A stretch of 64,000 bases of DNA from AC-32 sp963813435 (GCA_963813435.1 CAWEYY010000003.1:124001-188000); one strand, 5' to 3'. Counted from the stretch's first letter, positions 15,598 through 24,858 are shown. A program made the numbers and translations. The notes: generated by a model not told the origin, from the letters alone.

Positions 15598-16658
15598 CGG
15601 TTCCAGCCAGGCGGAGAGCGCGGCGTGGCGCCCGGGCGCTGCGGCCGCGCTTTCTCGTGGCACTGCTCGTTGCGGGACTCCTCACCGGATGCGGCGGGAC
15701 GCGGAGCGGCGGCGGACTCGTCTCGATCGGCGCCGGTCTCCGCGGCCCCGATGGCTGGAGGGCGAGCGTCTTCGCAACCGGCCTGAAGCACGCCTCGGCG
15801 TTCGCGTTCGATTCCGATGGGCGCCTGTGGGTCGCGACCTCCGCGGCGGCCGACCACCGGTCCGACGGCGTCTATGTGGTGGCGCGCAGAGGCGCGCGGC
15901 CAGTCAGGGTCGCGCGCGTGAACGGACCGCTCGGCCTGGCGTGGTATCGCGGCCGCCTCTACGTCGCCTCGATCGGCCGTGTGACCGCGTTCGGCGGACT
16001 GCACGGCACGCGCTTCACGACGCGTCGGACGATCCTGCGCGGCCCGGTCGCCGGTGCCTCGAACAACGCCATCGTGGCAACGTCGGACGGCCGGCTCCTG
16101 ATGAGCGTCTCGACGACCTGCGACCACTGCGTGCCGCGATCGACGTGGGCCGCGGCGATCGTCTCGTTCCGCCCGGACGGCTCGGACCTCCGAATCTTCG
16201 CGAGGCGCATCCGAGCTGCGTACGGCGTGGCACTCGTTCCGGGCACGACGGCGGTGCTCGCCACCATGAACCAGCGCGACGATCTCGGCGCGCGCACCCC
16301 CGGCGACTGGCTCGCGCTCGTCAGGCGCGGCCAGGACTGGGGCTTCCCCGCGTGCCACGGGCAGGGAGGCTTGGCCTGCGCCGGGGTGCCGAAGCCGGTC
16401 GCGGCCCTCGATGTGCACGCGGCAGCCGGAGGCATCGCGCTCGCGCACGGGTCGGCCTTCGTCGCCGAGTGGCGAACCGGCAAGGTCCTGCGCATCCGCC
16501 TGGAGCGCGTCGGCAGTCGCTACGCGGGGACGCGAACCACCTTCCTGGCCGGATTGAAGAACCCGCTCCCGGTCGTCCGAGCTTCGGGCGGCGCGATTCT
16601 CGTGGGCGACTGGACAACCGGCGTCGTCTACTCGGTCGGGCCTGCGACCTCGACCTGA
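15594..16658 (+). CDS. Lipoprotein with sorbosone/glucose-dehydrogenase-like beta-propeller
   Basis: 354 aa. An Arg-rich N-terminus, hydrophobic core (FLVALLVAGLL) and lipobox LLTGC place it as a membrane-anchored lipoprotein. The mature part has repeated propeller blades (GLKHASAFAFDSDGRLWVAT, GLAWYRGRLYVAS, GGAILVGDWTTGVVYSV), resembling soluble aldose-sugar dehydrogenases. Catalytic residues cannot be confirmed by eye. GTG start overlaps the peptide stop by 4 nt, so the two are co-translated. Confidence 0.75.
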   Translation: MTVPARRRARRGARALRPRFLVALLVAGLLTGCGGTRSGGGLVSIGAGLRGPDGWRASVFATGLKHASAFAFDSDGRLWVATSAAADHRSDGVYVVARRGARPVRVARVNGPLGLAWYRGRLYVASIGRVTAFGGLHGTRFTTRRTILRGPVAGASNNAIVATSDGRLLMSVSTTCDHCVPRSTWAAAIVSFRPDGSDLRIFARRIRAAYGVALVPGTTAVLATMNQRDDLGARTPGDWLALVRRGQDWGFPACHGQGGLACAGVPKPVAALDVHAAAGGIALAHGSAFVAEWRTGKVLRIRLERVGSRYAGTRTTFLAGLKNPLPVVRASGGAILVGDWTTGVVYSVGPATST

Positions 16659-16665
16659 CGCTGGC

Positions 16666-16887
16666 TCAGGACTCCGCCGGGGCGAGCAGCTCGCGAGCCC
16701 GCTCGAGGTCGTCGCGGTGCACGAGGATCTCGCGCTGGCCGCCGTCGCCGCCGATCCCCTCGAACGCCGAGTCCGCTTCCAAAGTCGGGCGATGAGCGCA
16801 CTCGATGCCTTCGCTTCGGAGCAGCCCGCAGAGCGCCTCTGCCTCGGGCTCTCCCGGAACCGTCGTGACGCGAACCACGTCCTCCAT
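16666..16887 (-). CDS. DUF2007-like small signalling-type protein
   Basis: 73 aa: MEDVVRVTTVPGEPEAEALCGLLRSEGIEC followed by a variable middle and ILVHRDDLERARELL. This beta-alpha-beta pattern is typical of DUF2007 (putative signal-transducing proteins, PII-like fold). ATG at 16887 has TACGCT 7 nt upstream and no Shine-Dalgarno. Function unknown. Confidence 0.7.
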   Translation of the reverse strand: MEDVVRVTTVPGEPEAEALCGLLRSEGIECAHRPTLEADSAFEGIGGDGGQREILVHRDDLERARELLAPAES

Positions 16888-16894
16888 GCGCGCG

Positions 16895-16900
16895 AGCGTA
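16895..16900 (-). promoter_or_regulatory. Putative -10 hexamer of the DUF2007 gene (leaderless)
   Basis: TACGCT on the minus strand, 7 nt before the ATG at 16887. Confidence 0.45.
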
Positions 16901-16934
16901 ACGATTTGGATCAGGCGCTGTGCGGAATTGACAG

Positions 16935-17011
16935 CGGTTCGACCGGTCGTTTCAGACGTACGCACGGGCACAGCCCGCGCATCCTGAAGTCGGCATCGCA
17001 AGCGACGCCTT
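16935..17011 (-). repeat. Dispersed intergenic hairpin repeat, copy C (after response regulator)
   Basis: Minus-strand head AAGGCGTCGCTTGCGATGCC begins two bases after the stop of the response regulator at 17014. Then TTCAGGA, a hairpin GCGCGGGC-TGT-GCCCGTGC, CGTCTGAA (which can pair with TTCAG to extend the stem), and a tail GACCGGTCGAACCG. The tail is shared almost exactly with the copy at 37634. Confidence 0.8.
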
Positions 17012-17013
17012 GG

Positions 17014-17733
17014 CTAGGCAGTGTGGGCAACCACCTCCTCGCTGGCGAGCAGCCGGTAGCCGACGCCCCACACGTTCACGACGCACCCCTCCGCTCCCGC
17101 GAGCGCGAGCTTGCGCCGCAGCCGCGACGCGTGCGAGTCGAGGGTCCTCGTGCGGCCGAGCGCCACGAAGCCCCAGACCTCGCGCAGCAGCTCTTCCTTC
17201 GTGAACACCCGCATCGGCTCGGTCGCGAGCTTCACGAGTAGCTCGAACTCCTTCGCGGCCAGCGCGACCGGGAGGCCGTGAACCGTCACGCGCCGCGTGC
17301 CCCGGTCGATCGCGAGCGGCCCGGCAGCTAGCCGCTCGAGCTCGGCCGGATGCGATCGCCGCAGGACGGCGTGGATCCGAGCGACCAGCTCCTCGTAGTG
17401 GAAGGGCCTCGGGACGAAGTCGTCGCAGCCGCGCTCGAATGCGTGCACGCGGTCGACGGCATCGGCCCGCGCCTCGCCGAGGACGATCACCGGCACGTTC
17501 CGGTCCCACGACCGGCCCGGCAAGCCCTCCCGCAGGCACCGGCAGACGTCGGGCCCGGACGCATCCTCCAGGCCACCCGCCAGCACGAGGTCGGGCCGCA
17601 CCCGCTCGGCCAGCTCGAGCGCCTGCCTCTGCGCCTCTGCACCGAGCACCTCGAAGCCCTCGCTCGCCAGATGCCGCTCGAGAAACTCCCTCGTTCCCGG
17701 CTCACACTCGGCGAGGAGCAGCGCCCGCGACAT
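17014..17733 (-). CDS. OmpR-family DNA-binding protein with a degenerate (pseudo-) receiver domain
   Basis: 239 aa: a receiver-like domain (1-120) and a clear winged-helix DNA-binding domain (about 140-232, ending TLDSHASRLRRKLA and VNVWGVGYRLL). The receiver lacks the usual residues: the acidic pair is Glu9-Cys10, the phosphoacceptor aspartate position is Gly53 (PDLVLAGG), and the conserved lysine is Arg109 (FVPRPF). It cannot be phosphorylated in the normal way. No kinase gene is adjacent. ATG at 17733 has TAGCGT 7 nt upstream. Probably an orphan regulator using another input. Confidence 0.85.
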   Translation of the reverse strand: MSRALLLAECEPGTREFLERHLASEGFEVLGAEAQRQALELAERVRPDLVLAGGLEDASGPDVCRCLREGLPGRSWDRNVPVIVLGEARADAVDRVHAFERGCDDFVPRPFHYEELVARIHAVLRRSHPAELERLAAGPLAIDRGTRRVTVHGLPVALAAKEFELLVKLATEPMRVFTKEELLREVWGFVALGRTRTLDSHASRLRRKLALAGAEGCVVNVWGVGYRLLASEEVVAHTA

Positions 17734-17740
17734 GCAGCCG

Positions 17741-17746
17741 ACGCTA
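17741..17746 (-). promoter_or_regulatory. Putative -10 hexamer of the pseudo-receiver regulator (leaderless)
   Basis: TAGCGT on the minus strand, 7 nt before the ATG at 17733. Confidence 0.45.
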
Positions 17747-17802
17747 CCCGCGGGTCAGCGCGGCCGCCAGATGTCCTTTCCTACGAAACTGCGACGAGGT
17801 TT

Positions 17803-19470
17803 CTACAGCCGACCGGAGCGGAACACGGCCCACAGGAGCCAGAGCGCGAGGAATCCCGAGAGCACGAAGCCGAAGAACGAGAGGAAGTTCACGCCGGCGA
17901 TCTGCGGGCCTGCCTTCGAGAAGATCCCGATCAGGCTCGAGCCGATCAGCCCGCCGACCACGATCAGCGCGACCACGAGCCGGTTGATCGCGACGTCGAG
18001 CTTGCGGCCGAAGTCGTCGAGCCCCTTGTGCACGAAGCCGACCTCGATCTGGCCGTCGCGGAGCTCCTCGAGGACGTCATGCAGCTGGTGCGGCATCTCG
18101 CGGGCGATCCGCGCGAGCTCGATGCCCTCCGTCCGCGCGCGCTTCAGGACCCGGGCCGGCGTGTAGCGCTCGACCATCAGGTCGCGCGCGTACGGCTTCG
18201 CCACCTCGAACACGTTGAAGTCCGGGTAGAGGTCGATCCCGACGGAGCCGAGCGTCGCGATCGCCTTGTCGAGCATCACGAAGCGCGTCGGCAGGCGGAG
18301 GTTCATCCGGTAGATGAGCTGGAACGCCTCGCGGATCACCTGGAGCGGGTCGATCTCGGCGAGACTGGCGCCGTAGTAGCGGTAGTAGAGCTCGCGCAGC
18401 TCCGCGACGAACTCGTCCTCGCGCTCCTTCGGGTAGCGGACGCCGAGCTCGCCCAGGCGGCGCGGCAGCTGCTCGACCTGCTCGTTCGCCGCATCGATGA
18501 ACAGCCGGGTCAGCTTAGACATGTCGTCGTCCGAGAGCTCCCCGGTCTGGCCGAAGTCGACGAGCCCGATCACCTCGCCGTCCTCGAGCACGAAGATGTT
18601 CGCGGGGTGCGGGTCGGCGTGGAAGAACCCGTGCCGGAAGATCATCGTCATCCACGTGTCCGTCATCAGGTACGCGAGCCGACGCCGCTCCTCGAGCGAC
18701 CACACGTCGAGTGGCAGGTCGCGCAGCTGCACGCCTTCGAGGTACTCCAGCGTGAGCACGCGCGAGCGCGTGTAGCTCCAGTACACGCGCGGGATGCGCA
18801 CGTGCGGATGTCCCGCGAAGCGGTGGTGGAAGGCCTCGGCGTTCCGCGCCTCGAGCCGGTAGTCGAGCTCCTGGCGGATCGAGCGCGCGAACTCGTCGAC
18901 GAGCTGGTGCGCGTCGATGAAGTCGAGCGACCGCACGCGCTCCTGAGCGATCCGCGCGGCCTGGTAGAGGAGCGCGAGGTCGGCCTCGATCTGGCTGGGC
19001 GCGTTCGGGCGCTGCACCTTCACCGCAACGCGGTCCCCGTTCGGCAGCGTCGCCCGGTGCACCTGGCCGATCGAGGCGGCTGCGACCGGGACCTCGTCGA
19101 ACTCGGTGAAGAGCTGCTCGATCGAAAGCTCGAGATCCTCCTTGATCGTCCGCTCCACCTCCTCGAACGGGAACGGGCGGACATCGTCCTGGAGACCCTG
19201 GAGCTCGGCGATGATGTCCGGCGGGACGACGTCCGGGCGCGTCGAGAGGAGCTGCCCGAACTTGACGAACGTCGGGCCGAGCTCGTCGAGCATCTCCCGC
19301 AGGTGCTGGCCGCGCTCCGACGAAGAGCCTTCGGCTTCGGACCGCTTCAGCCGGCCCGGGATCAGGTCGGTCAGGCGATGGGTCTCGAAGAAGTAGCCGA
19401 ACCCGTGCTTGACCGCGACCTGCGCGATCTCCGAGACCCGCCCGAGGTTGCGGGTGGCCGTCTTCGCCAC
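17803..19470 (-). CDS. ABC1/UbiB/AarF-family atypical kinase-like protein
   Basis: 555 aa. Shows the ABC1 features: LGPTFVKFGQLLSTRPD (KxGQ motif), the Ala-rich loop AAASIGQVHRA, VAVKVQRPN (ATP-binding Lys), FHADPHPANIF and LVDFGQTG (catalytic and metal-binding), and two C-terminal membrane helices (about 490-512 and 525-548). Family members are ATPases tied to quinone or lipid metabolism. GTG at 19470 starts 4 nt after the plsC stop; the open frame continues to 19530 but only within plsC. Confidence 0.9.
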   Translation of the reverse strand: MAKTATRNLGRVSEIAQVAVKHGFGYFFETHRLTDLIPGRLKRSEAEGSSSERGQHLREMLDELGPTFVKFGQLLSTRPDVVPPDIIAELQGLQDDVRPFPFEEVERTIKEDLELSIEQLFTEFDEVPVAAASIGQVHRATLPNGDRVAVKVQRPNAPSQIEADLALLYQAARIAQERVRSLDFIDAHQLVDEFARSIRQELDYRLEARNAEAFHHRFAGHPHVRIPRVYWSYTRSRVLTLEYLEGVQLRDLPLDVWSLEERRRLAYLMTDTWMTMIFRHGFFHADPHPANIFVLEDGEVIGLVDFGQTGELSDDDMSKLTRLFIDAANEQVEQLPRRLGELGVRYPKEREDEFVAELRELYYRYYGASLAEIDPLQVIREAFQLIYRMNLRLPTRFVMLDKAIATLGSVGIDLYPDFNVFEVAKPYARDLMVERYTPARVLKRARTEGIELARIAREMPHQLHDVLEELRDGQIEVGFVHKGLDDFGRKLDVAINRLVVALIVVGGLIGSSLIGIFSKAGPQIAGVNFLSFFGFVLSGFLALWLLWAVFRSGRL

Positions 19471-19474
19471 CTGA

Positions 19475-20203
19475 TCAGTCTGACACGCGGAACGCGCCCC
19501 GGCCGTCGTGGCTCCAGCCGGTGATCGCACCGTGGCGCCTCGTGCCGTCCGGGAGCTCCTCGGGCAGCCCGGCGGCGCAGGCCTCGGCGGCCTGGCGCCA
19601 GAGCCTGACCAGCTCGGCCCCGACGATCTCGGCGGCCTCCGCGTAGCCCTTCCGGTTCCGCGGCAGCCCCGACAGGTCGATCGGCTCGCCCCAGACGACG
19701 GCGCAGAGACGGCGGTTCGCCGGCGACCAGCGGAACGTGTCGAGCGCGCAGGGGATGATCGGCGCGCCCTCCTGCATGGCGATCATCAGGCCGCCCGGGT
19801 GAACGGGCCCCGGATACCCGAGACGCTGTCTCGTGCCTTCGACGTGGACGCAGACGAGGTTCCCGTCACGCACGAGCTGGCGCGCGTGGCGGAGCGCGTC
19901 GCGGTCGCCCTCGCCGCGTCGAACGGGAAAGACGCCGAGCCAGCGCAGGATCGCTCCGAGAAGCGGGATCTCGAGCAGCTCCGCCTTCGCGAGGAACCTG
20001 ATCGGGCGTGGGCTGAAGGAGCCAATCAGCGGATGGTCGATCCCCGAGAAGTGGTTGGCGGCGATCACGGCGCCGCCCTCGGGAGGAATCCGCTCGACGC
20101 CGTACGCGGCCGCCGGAGCCAGGAGGAGGATCGGCTGGACGATGAGCCTGCGGGCGAACATCCAAGCCGCGTCGGGCTCCGTCGGGAGAGCTAGCGGCGG
20201 CAC
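19475..20203 (-). CDS. 1-acyl-sn-glycerol-3-phosphate acyltransferase-like (PlsC family)
   Basis: 242 aa. Acyltransferase motif I NHFSGIDHP (HxxxxD), motif II around FPVRRGEGDRDALR, motif III-like VEGTRQRLG and motif IV GAPIIPCALD. Catalyses acyl transfer to lysophosphatidate or a related acceptor at the membrane. Motif III starts with Val rather than the usual Phe-Pro, and the C-terminal 30 residues are polar. Lies 1 nt after the coiled-coil gene and 4 nt before ubiB, so the three form one operon. Confidence 0.87.
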   Translation of the reverse strand: MPPLALPTEPDAAWMFARRLIVQPILLLAPAAAYGVERIPPEGGAVIAANHFSGIDHPLIGSFSPRPIRFLAKAELLEIPLLGAILRWLGVFPVRRGEGDRDALRHARQLVRDGNLVCVHVEGTRQRLGYPGPVHPGGLMIAMQEGAPIIPCALDTFRWSPANRRLCAVVWGEPIDLSGLPRNRKGYAEAAEIVGAELVRLWRQAAEACAAGLPEELPDGTRRHGAITGWSHDGRGAFRVSD

Positions 20204-20204
20204 G

Positions 20205-20561
20205 CTAGGCGCGTGTGGCGACGTTCTCGTCAGCCGTTTGCTCGACGAGCCGCAGCCGGTGCTCGAGCTGGGCGATCCGGAGCTCGAGCTCCTCGAACTC
20301 GTTCCGCGTCACGAGGCCGACCTCGTGGAAGAGCCCGGTCAGCCCGCTGCCCGTCCGCTCGCTCAGCCGGATGCTCTCGTTGCGCCAGCGGCCGATCAGC
20401 TCGTCGACGAGCGAGCGCGCTTCCTCTCGCCCGAGCGTCCCGCGCGCGGACAGCTCCTCGGTGAGAGCGTCCGCCCGCTCGGCGGTCAGCGCGACCGCGC
20501 CGACCCCGGCGAGGATGAGCTTCTCCGCCAGTTCCCGGAAGGTGTCAGCGCGCTCGGCCAT
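20205..20561 (-). CDS. Small helical coiled-coil protein, unknown function
   Basis: 118 aa, almost entirely amphipathic helix: ELAEKLILAGVGAVALTAERADAL, then LSARGTLGREEARSLVDELI, ending in a leucine-heptad coiled coil (FEELELRIAQLEHRLRLVEQ). This resembles phasin or polyhydroxyalkanoate-regulator (PhaF-like) helical proteins, but the match is by shape only. ATG at 20561 overlaps the secDF stop by 17 nt; a GTG at 20597 is an alternative. Confidence 0.65.
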   Translation of the reverse strand: MAERADTFRELAEKLILAGVGAVALTAERADALTEELSARGTLGREEARSLVDELIGRWRNESIRLSERTGSGLTGLFHEVGLVTRNEFEELELRIAQLEHRLRLVEQTADENVATRA

Positions 20562-23361
20562 GAGGTCTCGAGCTTCGGCGCTGGCGCCGCCGCTCACGCT
20601 TCGCCTGCGCGGAGCCCGAAGGCTTGGGCACGACCTCGCCCGTGGAGGGCGCCGGTTCGGGGATCGCTTCGTCGTCGGCCGCGTCGAGGGCTACCGCGCT
20701 GGGCTCCGCAAGCGCCGGCTGGCCCGCGACGCCCACCTCTCCATCCGTCGGATAGTCGCCGGGCTGAGCTTTACGCCGTGCCCAGTCGGGCTCGCGCTCC
20801 TTCCAGCTGGTCAGGAGCGGCGCGGCGATGAAGATCGACGAGTAGGCGCCGGAGACGATGCCGACCATCAGCGCGAACGCGAAGTCCTTCAGCGTCGCCC
20901 CGCCGAAGACGTAGAGCGAGGCGATCGGCAGCAGGGTGATGAACGTCGTCGCCAGCGAGCGGCGGATGGTCTCCCAGAGTGAGATGTTCGCGATGGCCGC
21001 GAACGGCGCTCGCCGCATCAACGGCACGTTCTCGCGGATGCGGTCGAAGATGATGATCGTGTCGTAGATCGAGTAGCCCAGCACGGTCAGCACCGCCGCA
21101 ACCGTGGCGTTCGACACCTCCCGTCCGGTCAGCGAATACACGCCAACCGTGATCAGGATGTCGTGCAGAAGCGCGATCATCACCGGCAGCGCGAACTTGA
21201 AGTCAAACCTGATCGAGATGTAGAGGAAGATCAGGAGGAGCGAGAAGAGGATCGCGGTGATCGCGGCCCGCGCGATCTGGCGCCCGAAGCTCGACGAGAC
21301 CGTCTGGATCGTGAACGAGATCGGCTTCCCATGGCCGAACCGCGCGTTGATGTCGTCCGAGAGCTTGCTCGTCTGCTGCGCGTTGAGCGACCGCATCCGC
21401 AGCTGGAAGTTCCGGTAGCTGTCGGCGCCGAACAGCCTGCCGCGGCCCTGGACGACGGGTGGCTGTTCGGTGAACTTGCTGGCGTCGCTCCGCACCTTGG
21501 CGAGCGACACGGGCTCGGGCGTCTTGAACGTGACCTGCGTTCCCCCTTTGAAGTCGATGCCGAAGTTGAGGCCTTTCACGGCGAGCGAGCCGACCGAGAT
21601 CAGGACGACCGCGCCCGAGATCGCGAACCAGGTCCTGCGCCGCCCCATGAAGTCGATCTGGAGCCACCTGCCCGACTGCTGTCCCTGGGCGCCCATGAAG
21701 CGCGGGTTCTCGAACCAGCTGAACCCGGCCAGCAGCCCGAGCATCGCGCGGGTGGCCGCAACCGCGGTGATCAGGGAGATCACCGTCCCGATCATCAGCA
21801 TCAGCGCGAAGCCCTTGACGCCTGCCGTCGCGACCGCGAACAGGACGAGCGCGGTGATCACCGTCACGACGTTCGCGTCGATGATCGTGTGGAAGCCCTT
21901 CGCGTAGCCCGCCGAGATCGCGGCGCGCACGGACTTCCCGGACCGCACCTCTTCCTTGATGCGCTCGAAGATGACGACGTTCGCGTCTGCCGCGACCCCG
22001 ATCGTGAGGATGATCCCGGCGAAGCCCGGCAGGGTCAGCGTCACGTTGAAAAGCAGGATCGCCGCGTAGAGCAGCGCCGCGTAGATCGCGAGGCCGATCA
22101 CCGCGACCACGCCCAGGAAGCGGTAGAGGACGAGCAGGAAGACCGCAACCAGCAGCAGGCCGATCAGCGCGGCGATCTTCGCCTCCTTGAGCGAGTCCTT
22201 GCCGAGCGTCGCGGAAACGTCGGTACGCTCGATCTGCTCGAACTTGACGGGCAGCGCGCCGGTCTGCAGCACGAGCGCGAGGTCCTTCGCCTCGCCGAAG
22301 CTCGCGATGTTCGAGACTTCGGCGCCTCCGTTCGTCGGGTCGATCCCGCCCGGGTTCTGCTTGTAGTCGATGTACGGGGTCGACTTCAGCTCGCCGTCGA
22401 GCACGATCGCGAAATGCTGCGCGAACTGGGTGACGGTGGCGAGGTCACTCGAGGTGCCCTGGCCGGCGGTGTCGGCGGCCAACTGCCCACGGCTCGCCTC
22501 GGCGCCCGTGATCTCCTTGAACGCCTTGTTGCCGGCGCTGTTGAAGCCGAGCTGGACGACGTTTCCCTGGCCCTGCGTGCTGATGTCTGCCTTGATTGCC
22601 GAGAGCTTCAGGTCGCGCCCGGTCGCGGCCGGGATCGGGTTGATCGGCCGATCCGGGTAGTACTTGAAGAGGTAGTAGACCGTCGACTGGCCTGCAGCCG
22701 TCTGGGGTACTCCAGGGCAACCGGTGGCTGTCTCGCAGCTGATTACGGTCATGTGCTCGGGCACCGCGAGCACGGTCCAGCCCTTGGGCACCTTGCCCTG
22801 GAGCCTCGGGGTGTCGAGCAGCTTCTCGCGGGTGTCCTCCGGGCCCGCCCTGACCTGTTTCTTCGGGTTGAAGAGGTAGTAGGCGCTCGGCGTGCCGACC
22901 TTGGCGTCGCCCTGAACCTGGCTGAGGAGGTTGTAGAGGCTGGGGTTGGCAATCACGGCGCCGTTGCCGTCGGTCGACGGCCCGGTGACGCTCGTCTCCA
23001 GGTCGTAGAACTGCAGCTCCGCGGTCTTGCCGATGATCCCGGCCGCTTTCGCCGGGTCGTGCACGCCGGCGAGCTCGATCACGATCTGGTCCTTGCCCTG
23101 CTTGCGGATCTCGGGCTCGGCCACGCCGAGCTTGTCGATCCGGCTCCGCATGATCGAGACCGAGCGGTCCATGTCGCTGGAGGTCAACTGGTGGTTCTTG
23201 GGCGGAACCGCCTTGAGGACGACCTCGAGGCCGCCCTGCAGGTCGAGGCCGAGCGTCAGCTTCTTGTGCACCGGCGAGGCGGGCACCGCGAGCGCGGCCA
23301 CGCCGGCGAGCGCCAGCAGGATGAGGCCGACCAGGATCAGATGTGAGCGCCGATTCGACAT
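20545..23361 (-). CDS. secDF: Fused protein translocase subunit SecDF
   Basis: 938 aa, proton-driven accessory of the Sec translocon that pulls exported proteins across the membrane. SecD half: N-terminal helix, LGLDLQGGLEVVL (GLDLQGG), a large periplasmic domain, and GIILTIGVAADANVVIFERI. SecF half from about residue 565: GIDFKGGTQV, then VLTVLGYSIYDTIIIFDRIREN. Each half has six helices. The C-terminal about 80 residues are acidic then basic. SecD and SecF are often separate genes in actinobacteria; here they are one frame. Part of the queA-tgt-yajC-secDF block. Confidence 0.95.
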   Translation of the reverse strand: MSNRRSHLILVGLILLALAGVAALAVPASPVHKKLTLGLDLQGGLEVVLKAVPPKNHQLTSSDMDRSVSIMRSRIDKLGVAEPEIRKQGKDQIVIELAGVHDPAKAAGIIGKTAELQFYDLETSVTGPSTDGNGAVIANPSLYNLLSQVQGDAKVGTPSAYYLFNPKKQVRAGPEDTREKLLDTPRLQGKVPKGWTVLAVPEHMTVISCETATGCPGVPQTAAGQSTVYYLFKYYPDRPINPIPAATGRDLKLSAIKADISTQGQGNVVQLGFNSAGNKAFKEITGAEASRGQLAADTAGQGTSSDLATVTQFAQHFAIVLDGELKSTPYIDYKQNPGGIDPTNGGAEVSNIASFGEAKDLALVLQTGALPVKFEQIERTDVSATLGKDSLKEAKIAALIGLLLVAVFLLVLYRFLGVVAVIGLAIYAALLYAAILLFNVTLTLPGFAGIILTIGVAADANVVIFERIKEEVRSGKSVRAAISAGYAKGFHTIIDANVVTVITALVLFAVATAGVKGFALMLMIGTVISLITAVAATRAMLGLLAGFSWFENPRFMGAQGQQSGRWLQIDFMGRRRTWFAISGAVVLISVGSLAVKGLNFGIDFKGGTQVTFKTPEPVSLAKVRSDASKFTEQPPVVQGRGRLFGADSYRNFQLRMRSLNAQQTSKLSDDINARFGHGKPISFTIQTVSSSFGRQIARAAITAILFSLLLIFLYISIRFDFKFALPVMIALLHDILITVGVYSLTGREVSNATVAAVLTVLGYSIYDTIIIFDRIRENVPLMRRAPFAAIANISLWETIRRSLATTFITLLPIASLYVFGGATLKDFAFALMVGIVSGAYSSIFIAAPLLTSWKEREPDWARRKAQPGDYPTDGEVGVAGQPALAEPSAVALDAADDEAIPEPAPSTGEVVPKPSGSAQAKRERRRQRRSSRPHGRAR

Positions 23362-23379
23362 GCGAAAAGCCGAGAAAGA

Positions 23380-23739
23380 TTAGCCGTCGTCGGAGGAAAC
23401 GGGCTTCCCGGCTACCTCCTCCGGCTCGGGCTCCTGTTCCGGCTCCTCCTCGGCCTCCGGCTCGGCCTCGTCCTCGGGCTCGTCGCGCGGGACGATGGCC
23501 GAGATCGCGCGCCTGTCGAGCCGGGCCACGGTCTCGGGCGCGAGCTCGATCTCGACCACCTCGCCCTCGATCGAGACGACACTGGCGTGCAGACCACCGG
23601 CGGTGATGATCTCGTCCCCGACGCGGAGGTTGTCCTGCATCTGGGCCTGTGCCTGGCTCCGTCGGCGCTGCGGGCGGATCATGAACATCCAGAGGACGAT
23701 GAAGAGCAGGACGAGGGGGAGCAGGAAGCCGATGCTCAC
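23380..23739 (-). CDS. yajC: Preprotein translocase subunit YajC
   Basis: 119 aa. One N-terminal membrane helix (about 3-20) followed by MFMIRPQRRRSQAQ and VGDEIITAGGLHASVVSIE, the YajC signature. The C-terminal 40 residues are strongly acidic (EPEDEAEPEAEEEPEQE). Forms the SecDF-YajC complex. GTG at 23739 overlaps the tgt stop (GTGA). Confidence 0.93.
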   Translation of the reverse strand: MSIGFLLPLVLLFIVLWMFMIRPQRRRSQAQAQMQDNLRVGDEIITAGGLHASVVSIEGEVVEIELAPETVARLDRRAISAIVPRDEPEDEAEPEAEEEPEQEPEPEEVAGKPVSSDDG

Positions 23740-24858
23740 GTCGCCATCTCCCGATCGGTGTGCAGCCTGGCCAGCGCAGCCTCCTTGTACGAGGTGAAGT
23801 CGCCCTGCTCGATCGCCGTACGCGCGCCTGCCACGAGATCGAGCACGAAGCGCAAATTATGCAGGGTCAGCAGCCGATGGCCCAGAAGCTCCTGCTGGTT
23901 GACGAGGTGGCGGAGGTACGCGCGCGAGAAACGGGTGCAGGCGGGGCACGCGCAGCCCTCGTCGAGCGGAGCCGGATCGCGGGCGAAGCGGGCGTTCCTG
24001 AGGTTGAGGCGCCCCTCCCAGGTGAGCGCCGAGCCCGTGCGCGCGGTGCGGGTCGGCAGGACGCAGTCGAACATGTCGATCCCGCGCTCGATCACCTCCA
24101 GAACGCCCTCGGGGTCGCCTATGCCCATGAAGTAGCGCGGCCTCTCGGCCGGGAGCAGCTCGGCGGCCCAGGCGGTCGCGTCGAGCATGACGTCCCGCGG
24201 ACTCGCCGATCGCGAGCCCGCCGAGAGCGTGGCCGTCGAAGTCGAGCGCGGTGATCTCCTCGATCGAGCGGCGCCTGAGCTCGGGGTCGGCGGCGCCCTG
24301 GGTGATGCCGAAGAGGAGCTGGTCGGGGGCGCGGTCGGCCTGTCGCTGGCGGGTGGCCCAGAGCGTCGTGAGGCGCACAGCCTCCGCGAGGTCGGGCCGC
24401 GGCGAGCCCGCGGGCGGGCACACGTCGAGGCACATGGCGATATCGGAGCCGAGCTCGGCCTGGACACGCGCGGCGAGCTCGGGCGTGAACCGCTCGGGCT
24501 GACCGTCGTAGACCGAGCGGAACGTGACGCCGTCGTCGTCCCGGTCGAGGATCGTGTCGCGGAGCGAGAAGACCTGGAACCCGCCCGAGTCGGTCAGGAT
24601 CGGCCCGTCCCACCCCATGAATGCGTGGAGCCCGCCGAGCTCACGGATCAGGTCGGCGCCGGGCCGGAAGTGGAGGTGGTACGTGTTGCAGAGCAGGATC
24701 TCCGCGCCGACCGCCCTCAGCTCATGGGGGTCGACGCTCTTGACGGTGGCCTTCGTCCCGACGGGCATGAAGGCCGGCGTCCGCAGGTCGCCGCGCGCGG
24801 TCGAGAGCACCCCGGCCCGAGCAGCGCCGTCCGAAGCAACCAGCCGAAACCCGGTCAT
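23736..24858 (-). CDS. tgt: Queuine tRNA-ribosyltransferase Tgt, interrupted by a frameshift
   Basis: Exchanges guanine-34 of tRNA for the queuine precursor. The N-terminal half has ILLCNTYHLHFRPG, LTDSGGFQVFSL (catalytic Asp) and ITQGAADPELRRRS up to GGLAIGE. The rest (ERPRYFMGIGDPEG, RGIDMFDCVLPTRTARTG, zinc ligands CACPACTRFSRAYLRHL) follows in another frame. The region is 1123 nt, one base over 374 codons; an extra base near 24200-24202 explains it, since removing it gives the family GEP motif. ATG at 24858 has GGCGGG upstream. Truncated if the sequence is right. Confidence 0.93.

Noticed and set aside
20597..20597. GTG at 20597 as start of the small coiled-coil gene
   Set aside because: It would lengthen the overlap with secDF to 53 nt and add a low-complexity tail; ATG at 20561 is simpler. 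Not excluded.
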